Origin: Bacteroidales bacterium | GTDB taxonomy: Bacteria; Bacteroidota; Bacteroidia; Bacteroidales; Azobacteroidaceae | DNA length: 5,017 nucleotides | Assembly: GCA_020860885.1 (NCBI GenBank) | Contig: JAJBTS010000032.1 | Span: forward strand, 1-5,017 | Direction: 5' to 3' | Shown: piece by piece, positions 1-5,017 of the stretch | Position numbering within the stretch: the stretch's first letter is position 1 | Layout of the letters: every line of letters starts with the position of its first letter | Notes under the pieces: generated by a model | What the model saw: only the letters and a program-made list of their open reading frames with translations | Database searches by the model: none | Told to the model about the DNA's origin: nothing | Program-made: the position numbers and the translations under genes

Positions 1-38
1 ATTAATAATAAGAGGACCAGATAAAATTTATTATTCAT
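1..38 (-). CDS. Possible 5' end of a secreted or membrane protein, cut by the window edge
   Basis: Reading leftward from an ATG at 38-36, twelve codons stay open to the window edge and give MNNKFYLVLLLL. A short polar start with one lysine followed by a run of hydrophobic residues is what the beginning of a signal peptide or signal anchor looks like. The frame is open back to about position 95, where a TGA closes it, and this ATG is the first in that frame. The bases before it are purine-rich (GAAAAGAAA) but carry no true Shine-Dalgarno sequence, as is usual in Bacteroidota. It has the same orientation as the other genes and lies 126 bp beyond the NUDIX stop. The DNA here is AT-rich and low in complexity, so TTA repeats could mimic leucines by chance. 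No family can be named. Confidence 0.35.
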   Translation of the reverse strand, partial: MNNKFYLVLLLL

Positions 39-58
39 GATTGTTTGTTTCTTTTCAG

Positions 59-89
59 CAAGTATAAATAATATTATACAATTTAGAAA
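59..89 (-). promoter_or_regulatory. Candidate Bacteroidota-type promoter for the partial left-edge gene
   Basis: On the minus strand, TTTC (89-86) is followed after 19 bases by TATACTTG (66-59). The Bacteroidota primary-sigma consensus, as known from Bacteroides fragilis, is TTTG, then about 19-21 bases, then TAnnTTTG, so each element has one mismatch. A start of transcription near position 51 would leave a leader of roughly a dozen bases before the ATG at 38. A small hairpin (GTATAA at 62-67 with TTATAC at 74-79) lies between the two elements. The region is very AT-rich, so chance matches are likely and this is only a candidate. Confidence 0.25.
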
Positions 90-164
90 ATAAAATCAAT
101 GAATAGTACTTTTTTATCTGTAGAAAGGTTGTTAGAGGAGTTACGTGAGCAGGAGAATACTTAA

Positions 165-689
165 TTAGATAAAGGAATCTCTGAGCCATATTTCAACAGC
201 CTTCCGGATAGATTTTAATCCGAAAAGCTCAGGTTTGATTTCTTTTTTATCCAGAAAAAATAATTCTTCAACATCATCATGGGCTTGCATCATGGAGAAA
301 TCATTTATATGGCATTGGAAAAAAAGATCTACAGTATGAACTTCGAATCCGGAATAGGGGTATATGTTTGGGAGAGAAAATAAATAATTAAATTTTTCGA
401 TTGTCAGGCCAGTTTCTTCTGCAATTTCTCTTTTTATTGCTTCTTCCGCTGTTTCATAGAGATCGATAAATCCGCCGGGAAGATCGAGTGTCCCTTTTGA
501 CGGATCTTTGGCTCTTTTTGCTACGAGAAGCTTATCGTCTTTATTGAGAATAAACGCAGCCGTAGCAGCTGATGAATTAAAATAGTAAACGAATTTACAA
601 GTCTCGCATCTTTTAGACTTAAAGTTGTTTTCCACAAAATGTGAAGAACCGCATTTCGGACAATATTTAAATAAACTTAAAGGATGCAT
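165..689 (-). CDS. NUDIX hydrolase with N-terminal C4 zinc ribbon
   Basis: This 174-residue cytoplasmic protein is predicted to hydrolyse a nucleoside diphosphate linked to another moiety. A zinc ribbon comes first, with cysteines C10, C13, C28 and C31. The NUDIX fold follows, with a complete Nudix box at residues 73-95: G73, E79, R87-E88, E91-E92 and G94 are all spaced as in GX5EX7REUXEEXGU, so Mg2+ binding and catalysis should be intact. The ribbon-plus-NUDIX layout recalls NudC, the NADH and NAD-cap pyrophosphatase. However, the protein is shorter, and the SQPWPFPxS-type motif that NudC carries after its box is absent; the corresponding stretch reads SLPNIYPYSGFE. I therefore leave the substrate open. 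The start at 689 gives the N-terminus (MHP, then YCPKC) that I remember from Bacteroidales homologues. No Shine-Dalgarno is present, and the bases before the ATG are the edge of the heptamer repeat. That repeat separates this gene from the zinc-ribbon gene, so it may or may not share that transcript. Confidence 0.93.
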   Translation of the reverse strand: MHPLSLFKYCPKCGSSHFVENNFKSKRCETCKFVYYFNSSAATAAFILNKDDKLLVAKRAKDPSKGTLDLPGGFIDLYETAEEAIKREIAEETGLTIEKFNYLFSLPNIYPYSGFEVHTVDLFFQCHINDFSMMQAHDDVEELFFLDKKEIKPELFGLKSIRKAVEIWLRDSFI

Positions 690-692
690 TTA

Positions 693-727
693 CAGTGAGC
701 AGTAATCAGTAAACAGTGAACAGTGCT
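693..727. repeat. Five tandem 7-bp repeats, CAGTnnn type
   Basis: Five consecutive heptamers start with CAGT: CAGTGAG (693-699), CAGTAAT (700-706), CAGTAAA (707-713), CAGTGAA (714-720) and CAGTGCT (721-727). Only the last three bases vary, mostly G/A-A-A/T/G. The array lies wholly between genes and ends 3 bp from the NUDIX start codon at 689. Heptamer arrays of this general kind are known as STRR elements in cyanobacteria, and I recall similar CAGTGAA strings between genes in Bacteroidota genomes, though I cannot check that here. Confidence 0.85.
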
Positions 728-771
728 TGACTAATTTCTGATCACTGTTCACTGTTCACTGTTTACTGATT
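704..771. repeat. Perfect 22-bp inverted repeat built from heptamers, 24-bp loop
   Basis: The left arm (704-725) is the exact reverse complement of the right arm (750-771), with 726-749 between them. Read as RNA from the minus strand, it would form a strong 22-bp stem just after the zinc-ribbon gene, sharing the last base of that gene's TAA stop (773-771). No run of U follows the stem on the minus strand; the next bases lead into CTCACTGTAA and the NUDIX ATG. It therefore does not look like an intrinsic terminator. Possible roles are protection of the upstream mRNA's 3' end, a processing site, partial attenuation, or none. Because the arms consist of 7-bp units, other pairings shifted by 7 bp are also possible. 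Confidence 0.85.
741..768. repeat. Four tandem 7-bp repeats in the opposite orientation
   Basis: Four consecutive heptamers ending in ACTG occupy this stretch: ATCACTG (741-747), TTCACTG (748-754), TTCACTG (755-761) and TTTACTG (762-768). They are reverse complements of the CAGTnnn units at 693-727. The first unit lies in the loop of the inverted repeat and the other three lie largely in its right arm. The array ends immediately before the last bases of the zinc-ribbon gene, so it occupies non-coding DNA without intruding on the frame. Confidence 0.85.
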
Positions 772-1625
772 TATTGTTCGGCGTTTGCTAATTCCGGGTC
801 GATAATTATACGGCCGCAATGTTCGCAAACAATGATTTTTTTACGTAGTTTGATGTCTAATTGTCTTTGAGGAGGAATTTTGTTAAAACAACCTCCACAG
901 GCGTCCCGTTGGATGTAAACGACAGCCAAACCGTTTTTTGCACTCTTACGGATACGTTTGAATGCTTGTAGCAGACGAGGTTCAATAGTTCCTTCTATTT
1001 CTTTGGCTTGCTCGCGTAGTTGTTCTTCCTGTATTTTTGTTTCAGAGATAATCTCATTCAATTCTTCTTTTTTAGATTTGAGATCCGCTCTGCGTTCTTC
1101 GTAAAGATTCTTACTCTTTTCAATTTCTTCAGCAACAACTTTCAATTCATGAGTGAATTCACGTATTTTCTTTTCCGCTAATTCTACTTCCAAACCTTGA
1201 AATTCAATTTCTTTTGATAAACTATCGAATTCACGATTGTTACGGACATTATCTAATTGAGATTGATATTTCTCAATAAGAGCATTTGAATCTGTAATTT
1301 TTATGCGTTGTTGGCCGATAGCTGTTTCCATATCCTTAGAATCCAGAAGATAATTCTCGATACGAGTTCCTAAACCGGCAACTTCGTCTTCCAGGTCCTG
1401 AACTTCATAAGGAAGTTCTCCCCGAAGAGTTTTAATTTTATCCACTTCCGATAAGATCAACTGGAGGTTGTATAAGTTTCTCAACCGTTGTTCGACAGAT
1501 AATTCTTTTCCTTCCACTTTTTGTTCCTGTAATGCAGGAGTCTCTATATTATCAGAATCACTTTCGTTCTTTTTTCTTGAAGTTACTTTTTTTTCTTCTT
1601 CTGAGGATAATTCTTTTTTTGCCAT
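771..1625 (-). CDS. Coiled-coil protein with C-terminal C4 zinc ribbon (COG1579/DUF164 family)
   Basis: This 284-residue soluble protein has three parts. Residues 1-45 are a charged, probably disordered tail rich in K, E, S and D. Residues about 45-225 are a long helical coiled coil containing the family-typical stretch VRNNREFDSLSKEIE at 127-141. Residues about 235-280 are a zinc ribbon with C243, C246, C267 and C270 in two CxxC knuckles. Known relatives include Helicobacter pylori HP0958 (FlgZ), linked to sigma-54 stability and flagellin mRNA, and Chlamydia CT398 (CdsZ), linked to sigma-54 and type III secretion. Bacteroidota generally lack sigma-54-driven flagella, so those roles cannot be carried over. 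Binding of nucleic acid or of a protein partner is plausible but not shown. The start lies only 5 bp after the Nif3-like stop and has no Shine-Dalgarno of its own, which suggests translational coupling. The tail is encoded by A-runs of 7, 8 and 6 bases. Confidence 0.92.
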   Translation of the reverse strand: MAKKELSSEEEKKVTSRKKNESDSDNIETPALQEQKVEGKELSVEQRLRNLYNLQLILSEVDKIKTLRGELPYEVQDLEDEVAGLGTRIENYLLDSKDMETAIGQQRIKITDSNALIEKYQSQLDNVRNNREFDSLSKEIEFQGLEVELAEKKIREFTHELKVVAEEIEKSKNLYEERRADLKSKKEELNEIISETKIQEEQLREQAKEIEGTIEPRLLQAFKRIRKSAKNGLAVVYIQRDACGGCFNKIPPQRQLDIKLRKKIIVCEHCGRIIIDPELANAEQ

Positions 1626-1630
1626 TTGAA

Positions 1631-2725
1631 TTATATGTAATTTACAGGATTTGTATTAACATTTGAAAAATGAATGGCAAAGTTAGGTATTTTTTTTGAG
1701 ATTATATCAAAAAATATCTCTTTTGTATGTTGCTCAGTTTCATAATGTCCTAATACCGCAAGAAGAATTTTATTTTCCACATCGTAATAATCATTGTATT
1801 TCGCTTCCCCGGTAATAAAAATATCGGCTCCGTAAGCTATAGCTTCTTTAATTAAGAAGGCGCCGCTTCCTCCGCACAATGCAACTTCTCGTATCGTTTT
1901 ACCTGTAAGGGGGGAGTGTTTGAGGCTTTTAAGCTGGAAGATAGATTTAATCCTTTGTAAAAACGATTCTTCGTCTTCTTCGGCAGGTAACTCGCCGACT
2001 ACTCCCGATCCGGCTTCATTCCATTCATTCAGGATAGGATAAAAGTCGTATGCAGGTTCTTCGTACGGATGTGTCATTAATAAAGCACGCGTAACGGCTG
2101 TCTTCTTATGGGAAGGAAGGATTACCTCTATTTTTATTTCTTCTTCCGTATGGATTTCTCCCTGGTTTCCTACAAAAGGATTTGTATTTTCTCCTGCCCT
2201 GAAAGTTCCCTGCCCGGCAAGATTGTAGCTGCATGCATCGTAATTGCCTATATGTCCGGCCCCTGCATGGAATAACGCAGTTCTAACAGTATCTGCATAG
2301 TCTGTAGGGACGAATGCAGCTAATTTTAGTAAGCTGTCAGTCTTAGGTTTCAGAATACGTATGTTTTGCAAACCTATTTTTTCTGCCAGATAATAATTAA
2401 CACCCCTTTTGGTATTGTCCAGATTGGTATGAGCGGAGTAAATTACCAGATCATGTTTACATGCTTTGATAATACATCGTTCAATATACGTTTTGCCTGT
2501 CAGGTTTTTCAGAGGGTGAAAGAGCAATGGATGATGAGATATTATTACGTTGCAGCCCAACTCAATAGCCTCATCAACTACTTCTTCCGTAACATCCAGG
2601 CAAAGAAGGATTCCTCTTGCCGGTTGGGAAATATCTCCCACCTGTAAACCCGAGTTATCGAAGCCATCTTGTAATGGCAAAGGGGCAAACTCTTCGATTA
2701 CCCCTAAGATTTGTGTAATTTTCAT
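1631..2725 (-). CDS. Nif3-like dinuclear metal-centre protein with YqfO-type insert
   Basis: This 364-residue protein belongs to the NIF3/YbgI/YqfO family, whose members form toroidal hexamers with two metal ions per subunit. The N-terminal half carries DNSGLQVG (23-30), the metal ligands H64 and H65 in SHHPLLF, and H99 with D103 in SAHTNLD. The C-terminal half carries H327 and E331 in GHYETE, matching the spacing of H215 and E219 in E. coli YbgI, so the metal site looks complete. Residues about 131-235 are the PII/CutA-like insert that separates the longer YqfO forms from the roughly 250-residue YbgI forms; it includes GQGTFRAGENTNPF and HPYEEPAYDFYP. The biochemical role is unsettled. GTP cyclohydrolase activity has been reported for the H. 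pylori member, but I would not transfer it. The gene starts 36 bp after hppA without an evident promoter or Shine-Dalgarno and ends 5 bp before the zinc-ribbon gene, so it probably sits mid-operon. Confidence 0.95.
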   Translation of the reverse strand: MKITQILGVIEEFAPLPLQDGFDNSGLQVGDISQPARGILLCLDVTEEVVDEAIELGCNVIISHHPLLFHPLKNLTGKTYIERCIIKACKHDLVIYSAHTNLDNTKRGVNYYLAEKIGLQNIRILKPKTDSLLKLAAFVPTDYADTVRTALFHAGAGHIGNYDACSYNLAGQGTFRAGENTNPFVGNQGEIHTEEEIKIEVILPSHKKTAVTRALLMTHPYEEPAYDFYPILNEWNEAGSGVVGELPAEEDEESFLQRIKSIFQLKSLKHSPLTGKTIREVALCGGSGAFLIKEAIAYGADIFITGEAKYNDYYDVENKILLAVLGHYETEQHTKEIFFDIISKKIPNFAIHFSNVNTNPVNYI

Positions 2726-2761
2726 GGTCTCACTGGAAAAGAGAGTTCTTAATATGTTTGT

Positions 2762-4972
2762 TTAGAATAAACTCCAGGAAACAGTCAGTCCTGCCATAAT
2801 AATTGCAACCATACTCATCAGTTTGATAAGGATGTTTAAGCTTGGGCCGGATGTATCTTTAAAGGGATCCCCTACAGTGTCACCTACCACAGTTGCTTTA
2901 TGACACTCAGATCCTTTACCTCCATGATTTCCTTCTTCTACGTATTTTTTTGCATTGTCCCATGCACCCCCTGAATTGGCCATAAAGATAGCCAATACGA
3001 ATCCGGTGCTAAGACCTCCTACCAACAGGCCCATAACTCCGGTGACACCGAAAAATAAACCTGTTACCACAGGAGCAGCTATAGCTAGTACGGAAGGAAG
3101 AACCATTTCTCTCTGAGCTCCTTTGGTTGATATTTCAACGCAACGGGCATAATCGGGTTCCGCCTCTCCGGTTAATATGCCTTTGATGGTTCTGAACTGG
3201 CGACGGACTTCTTCCACCATGCTGGCAGCAGCTCTTCCCACAGCATTCATGGTTAATCCGCAGAATAAAAACGCCATCATAGATCCAAGAAACATTCCTA
3301 CCAGGACTTTTGGATTCATAAGTGTAACTTCGTAATATTCCATAAAATCGGTAAAGCCTGCATTGTGTATCTGTTCTGCACTCAGAGTAAGCTGATCCGT
3401 AACCTTTACCATGCCGTCAGCAGCTTTATCCGCCAATCTCACCAGGCCAATTTTAATTTCTTCTATATAAGAGGCTAATAAAGCTAAACCTGTTAAGGCA
3501 GCAGATCCGATAGCAAAACCTTTTCCGGTTGCAGCGGTGGTATTTCCTAACGAATCCAAAGCATCCGTTCTTTTTCTTACTTCTTTTCCTAAGCCGGCCA
3601 TTTCAGCATTTCCTCCGGCATTATCAGCAATAGGCCCGTAGGCATCAGTAGCCAAAGTAATACCTAAAGTCGAAAGCATTCCGACCGCTGCTATACCTAT
3701 TCCATAAAGTCCCATCCCTACATTTGCAAAATCAAACCCTGAAGCAAAAAGAAAAGAAGCGATAACTCCTATTACCACAGCAATTACAGGTATGGCTGTA
3801 GACATCATACCCAAACCTAATCCTGAAATAATCACAGTAGCAGGCCCTGTCAAGCCGGCTTCCGATACTTTCCGGGTGGGTTTATAGGTGTGAGAAGTAT
3901 AATATTCGGTAGACTGTCCGATAACTATCCCAACCAACAATCCGACGATTACAGAGCAGGATATCCATGCCCAGTTATTTATTTGTAATAAATACATAAT
4001 TCCGAAAGTTGCCACTACTATTAATGCGGAACTTAAATTGGTTCCGAAAGACAGCGAGCTAAGTAAATTCTTCATGGTTGCATTTTCTTTTGTTTTTACG
4101 GAGAAAATACCAATGATAGATAAAATTATACCAATAGCTGCAATGAGCATAGGGGCTAATACCGATTTGATCTGCATATCTTCGTTGCCTACAAAGGCAG
4201 CGGCTCCTAATGCTGCAGTAGCAAGGATAGATCCGCAATACGATTCGTACAGGTCGGCACCCATACCGGCTACATCACCTACATTATCACCTACGTTATC
4301 GGCGATAGTAGCAGGGTTTCTGGGATCATCTTCAGGAATACCGGCTTCTACTTTCCCTACTAAATCAGCACCTACATCGGCTGCTTTGGTATAGATGCCA
4401 CCACCTACACGGGCAAAAAGTGCCTGGGTGGATGCCCCCATTCCAAAGGTAAGCATGGTTGTAGTTATGATAGTCATTTTACTTACGGAGGCAGGAAGAG
4501 CATAACTTAATATGATGTACCATAGAGAAATATCTAATAAGCCTAAGCCTACCACAACCAATCCCATTACGGCTCCCGAACGAAAAGCCACCTGTAGTCC
4601 GCTGTTCAGTGAGTTTTTAGCTGCGTTGGCTGTCCGGGCAGAAGCGTAGGTTGCTGTTTTCATACCCAAGAATCCTGCGAGTCCCGAGAAAAAACCTCCT
4701 GTTATAAAGGCTATGGGGACCCAGTTATTTTGCAGGCCGAAATAAGCCATTATGGCAAATACTATCATTAATACAATGAATACAAGGATTACAACTTTAT
4801 ACTGTTGTTTCAGATAAGACATAGCTCCGACACGCACATGTTGAGCAATTTTTTTCATAAGATCAGTGCCTTCATCTTGTTTCATCATCCATTTGAAGAA
4901 ATAGAAGGCAAATCCGAGCGCTATTAGGGAAGCGATCGGAACGAACCAAAAAAGAGGGGTAATAGTATTCAT
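2762..4972 (-). CDS. hppA: Membrane-bound ion-translocating pyrophosphatase, K+-dependent type
   Basis: This 736-residue inner-membrane pump couples hydrolysis of cytoplasmic pyrophosphate to export of Na+ and/or H+. The length fits the family, and long hydrophobic segments run throughout, consistent with the usual 16 transmembrane helices. Substrate and Mg2+ motifs are intact: [11 protein letters not shown] (199-209), the [12 protein letters not shown] and GDNVGD stretch (215-233), [15 protein letters not shown] (446-460), and the C-terminal D672, D698, D702, K705 and D706. In [10 protein letters not shown] (476-485), A480 and G483 occupy the positions where K+-independent enzymes have Lys and Thr, so K+ is predicted to be required. 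E243 in DLYESY matches the Glu used by Na+-pumping enzymes. T91, F95, D147 and M178 lie close to the four residues (Thr90, Phe94, Asp146, Met176) I recall as the mark of dual Na+,H+ pumps in Bacteroides vulgatus, but the alignment is by eye. The start at 4972 gives a hydrophobic first helix. The 45 bp before it are AT-rich, and I found no credible promoter there. Confidence 0.98.
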   Translation of the reverse strand: MNTITPLFWFVPIASLIALGFAFYFFKWMMKQDEGTDLMKKIAQHVRVGAMSYLKQQYKVVILVFIVLMIVFAIMAYFGLQNNWVPIAFITGGFFSGLAGFLGMKTATYASARTANAAKNSLNSGLQVAFRSGAVMGLVVVGLGLLDISLWYIILSYALPASVSKMTIITTTMLTFGMGASTQALFARVGGGIYTKAADVGADLVGKVEAGIPEDDPRNPATIADNVGDNVGDVAGMGADLYESYCGSILATAALGAAAFVGNEDMQIKSVLAPMLIAAIGIILSIIGIFSVKTKENATMKNLLSSLSFGTNLSSALIVVATFGIMYLLQINNWAWISCSVIVGLLVGIVIGQSTEYYTSHTYKPTRKVSEAGLTGPATVIISGLGLGMMSTAIPVIAVVIGVIASFLFASGFDFANVGMGLYGIGIAAVGMLSTLGITLATDAYGPIADNAGGNAEMAGLGKEVRKRTDALDSLGNTTAATGKGFAIGSAALTGLALLASYIEEIKIGLVRLADKAADGMVKVTDQLTLSAEQIHNAGFTDFMEYYEVTLMNPKVLVGMFLGSMMAFLFCGLTMNAVGRAAASMVEEVRRQFRTIKGILTGEAEPDYARCVEISTKGAQREMVLPSVLAIAAPVVTGLFFGVTGVMGLLVGGLSTGFVLAIFMANSGGAWDNAKKYVEEGNHGGKGSECHKATVVGDTVGDPFKDTSGPSLNILIKLMSMVAIIMAGLTVSWSLF

Positions 4973-5017
4973 GATAATTTTTTAAATTTAGACAACAAGA
5001 CGCAAAAATAATAATAA

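Noticed and set aside
62..79. Hairpin GTATAA / TTATAC as a terminator for the NUDIX gene
   Set aside because: The stem is only 6 bp and has just one G-C pair, with no U-tract beyond it in the direction of transcription. It is expected by chance in DNA this AT-rich.
704..771. The 22-bp inverted repeat as a Rho-independent terminator
   Set aside because: There is no U-tract after the stem on the minus strand, and the NUDIX gene follows at once. The stem is an exact heptamer palindrome rather than a GC-rich terminator stem.
693..771. The repeats as a small CRISPR array
   Set aside because: The units are 7 bp, adjacent and degenerate, with no spacers of regular length and no cas genes nearby.
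2366..2647. Plus-strand open frame of 93 codons
   Set aside because: It lies entirely antisense to the Nif3-like gene, whose frame carries all the family motifs; the translated product resembles no family and looks like a shadow.
2550..2765. Plus-strand open frame of 71 codons
   Set aside because: It is antisense to the start of the Nif3-like gene and the short gap after hppA, overlaps the other shadow frame, and shows no domain.
4038..4394. Plus-strand open frame of 118 codons rich in Ser, Ala and Pro
   Set aside because: It is antisense to the conserved pyrophosphate-binding part of hppA; the skewed composition is what the reverse of a Gly/Ala-rich membrane protein gives.
4973..5017. Promoter for hppA in the 45 bp upstream
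   Set aside because: TAAATTTA (4990-4983) resembles the -7 element, and TTTG (5006-5003) the -33 element, but only 12 bases separate them instead of about 19-21. The transcript would also start almost at the ATG. The real promoter probably lies outside the window.
5007..5017. AAT triplet repeats at both window ends (also 2-10) as direct repeats of a mobile element
   Set aside because: They are short low-complexity strings. No transposase lies between them, and the content is housekeeping genes.

Overview
The window reads as a chromosomal, housekeeping-type segment from a member of the Bacteroidota, most likely the order Bacteroidales. The reasons are the AT-rich DNA, the near absence of Shine-Dalgarno sequences in front of the genes, and four proteins that resemble Bacteroides, Parabacteroides and Dysgonomonas proteins as I remember them. 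No database search was possible, so the placement rests on recognition alone. All recognised genes lie on the minus strand, so transcription runs from high to low coordinates.

In transcription order, the window holds a membrane-bound ion-pumping pyrophosphatase (hppA, 4972 to 2762), a Nif3-like dinuclear-metal protein with the YqfO-type insert (2725 to 1631), a coiled-coil protein ending in a C4 zinc ribbon (COG1579/DUF164 type, 1625 to 771), a NUDIX hydrolase with an N-terminal zinc ribbon (689 to 165), and possibly the first 12 codons of a secreted or membrane protein running off the left edge (38 to 1). The gaps are 36 bp between hppA and the Nif3-like gene, 5 bp between the Nif3-like and zinc-ribbon genes, 81 bp before the NUDIX gene, and 126 bp before the partial gene. 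No convincing intrinsic terminator was found, so the first three genes are probably one transcription unit, and the Nif3-like and zinc-ribbon genes are almost certainly translated from the same message.

Functionally, hppA couples hydrolysis of cytoplasmic pyrophosphate to Na+ and/or H+ export. Its residues predict K+ dependence, and they agree with a remembered signature of the dual Na+,H+ pumps found in Bacteroides. The Nif3-like and zinc-ribbon proteins form a gene pair that recurs in distant bacteria, but their shared job is unclear. The NUDIX protein probably hydrolyses a nucleoside diphosphate derivative of unknown identity.

The only structure the genes do not explain is the 81 bp gap between the zinc-ribbon and NUDIX genes. 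It is almost filled by degenerate 7-bp repeats in two opposite orientations, which form a perfect 22-bp inverted repeat (704-725 and 750-771). This begins at the last base of one stop codon, and the repeats end 3 bp before the next start codon. I see no phage, transposase, CRISPR, toxin or defence genes, and no RNA genes. I do not think the window holds a new multi-gene system. The heptamer palindrome is the best candidate for follow-up.
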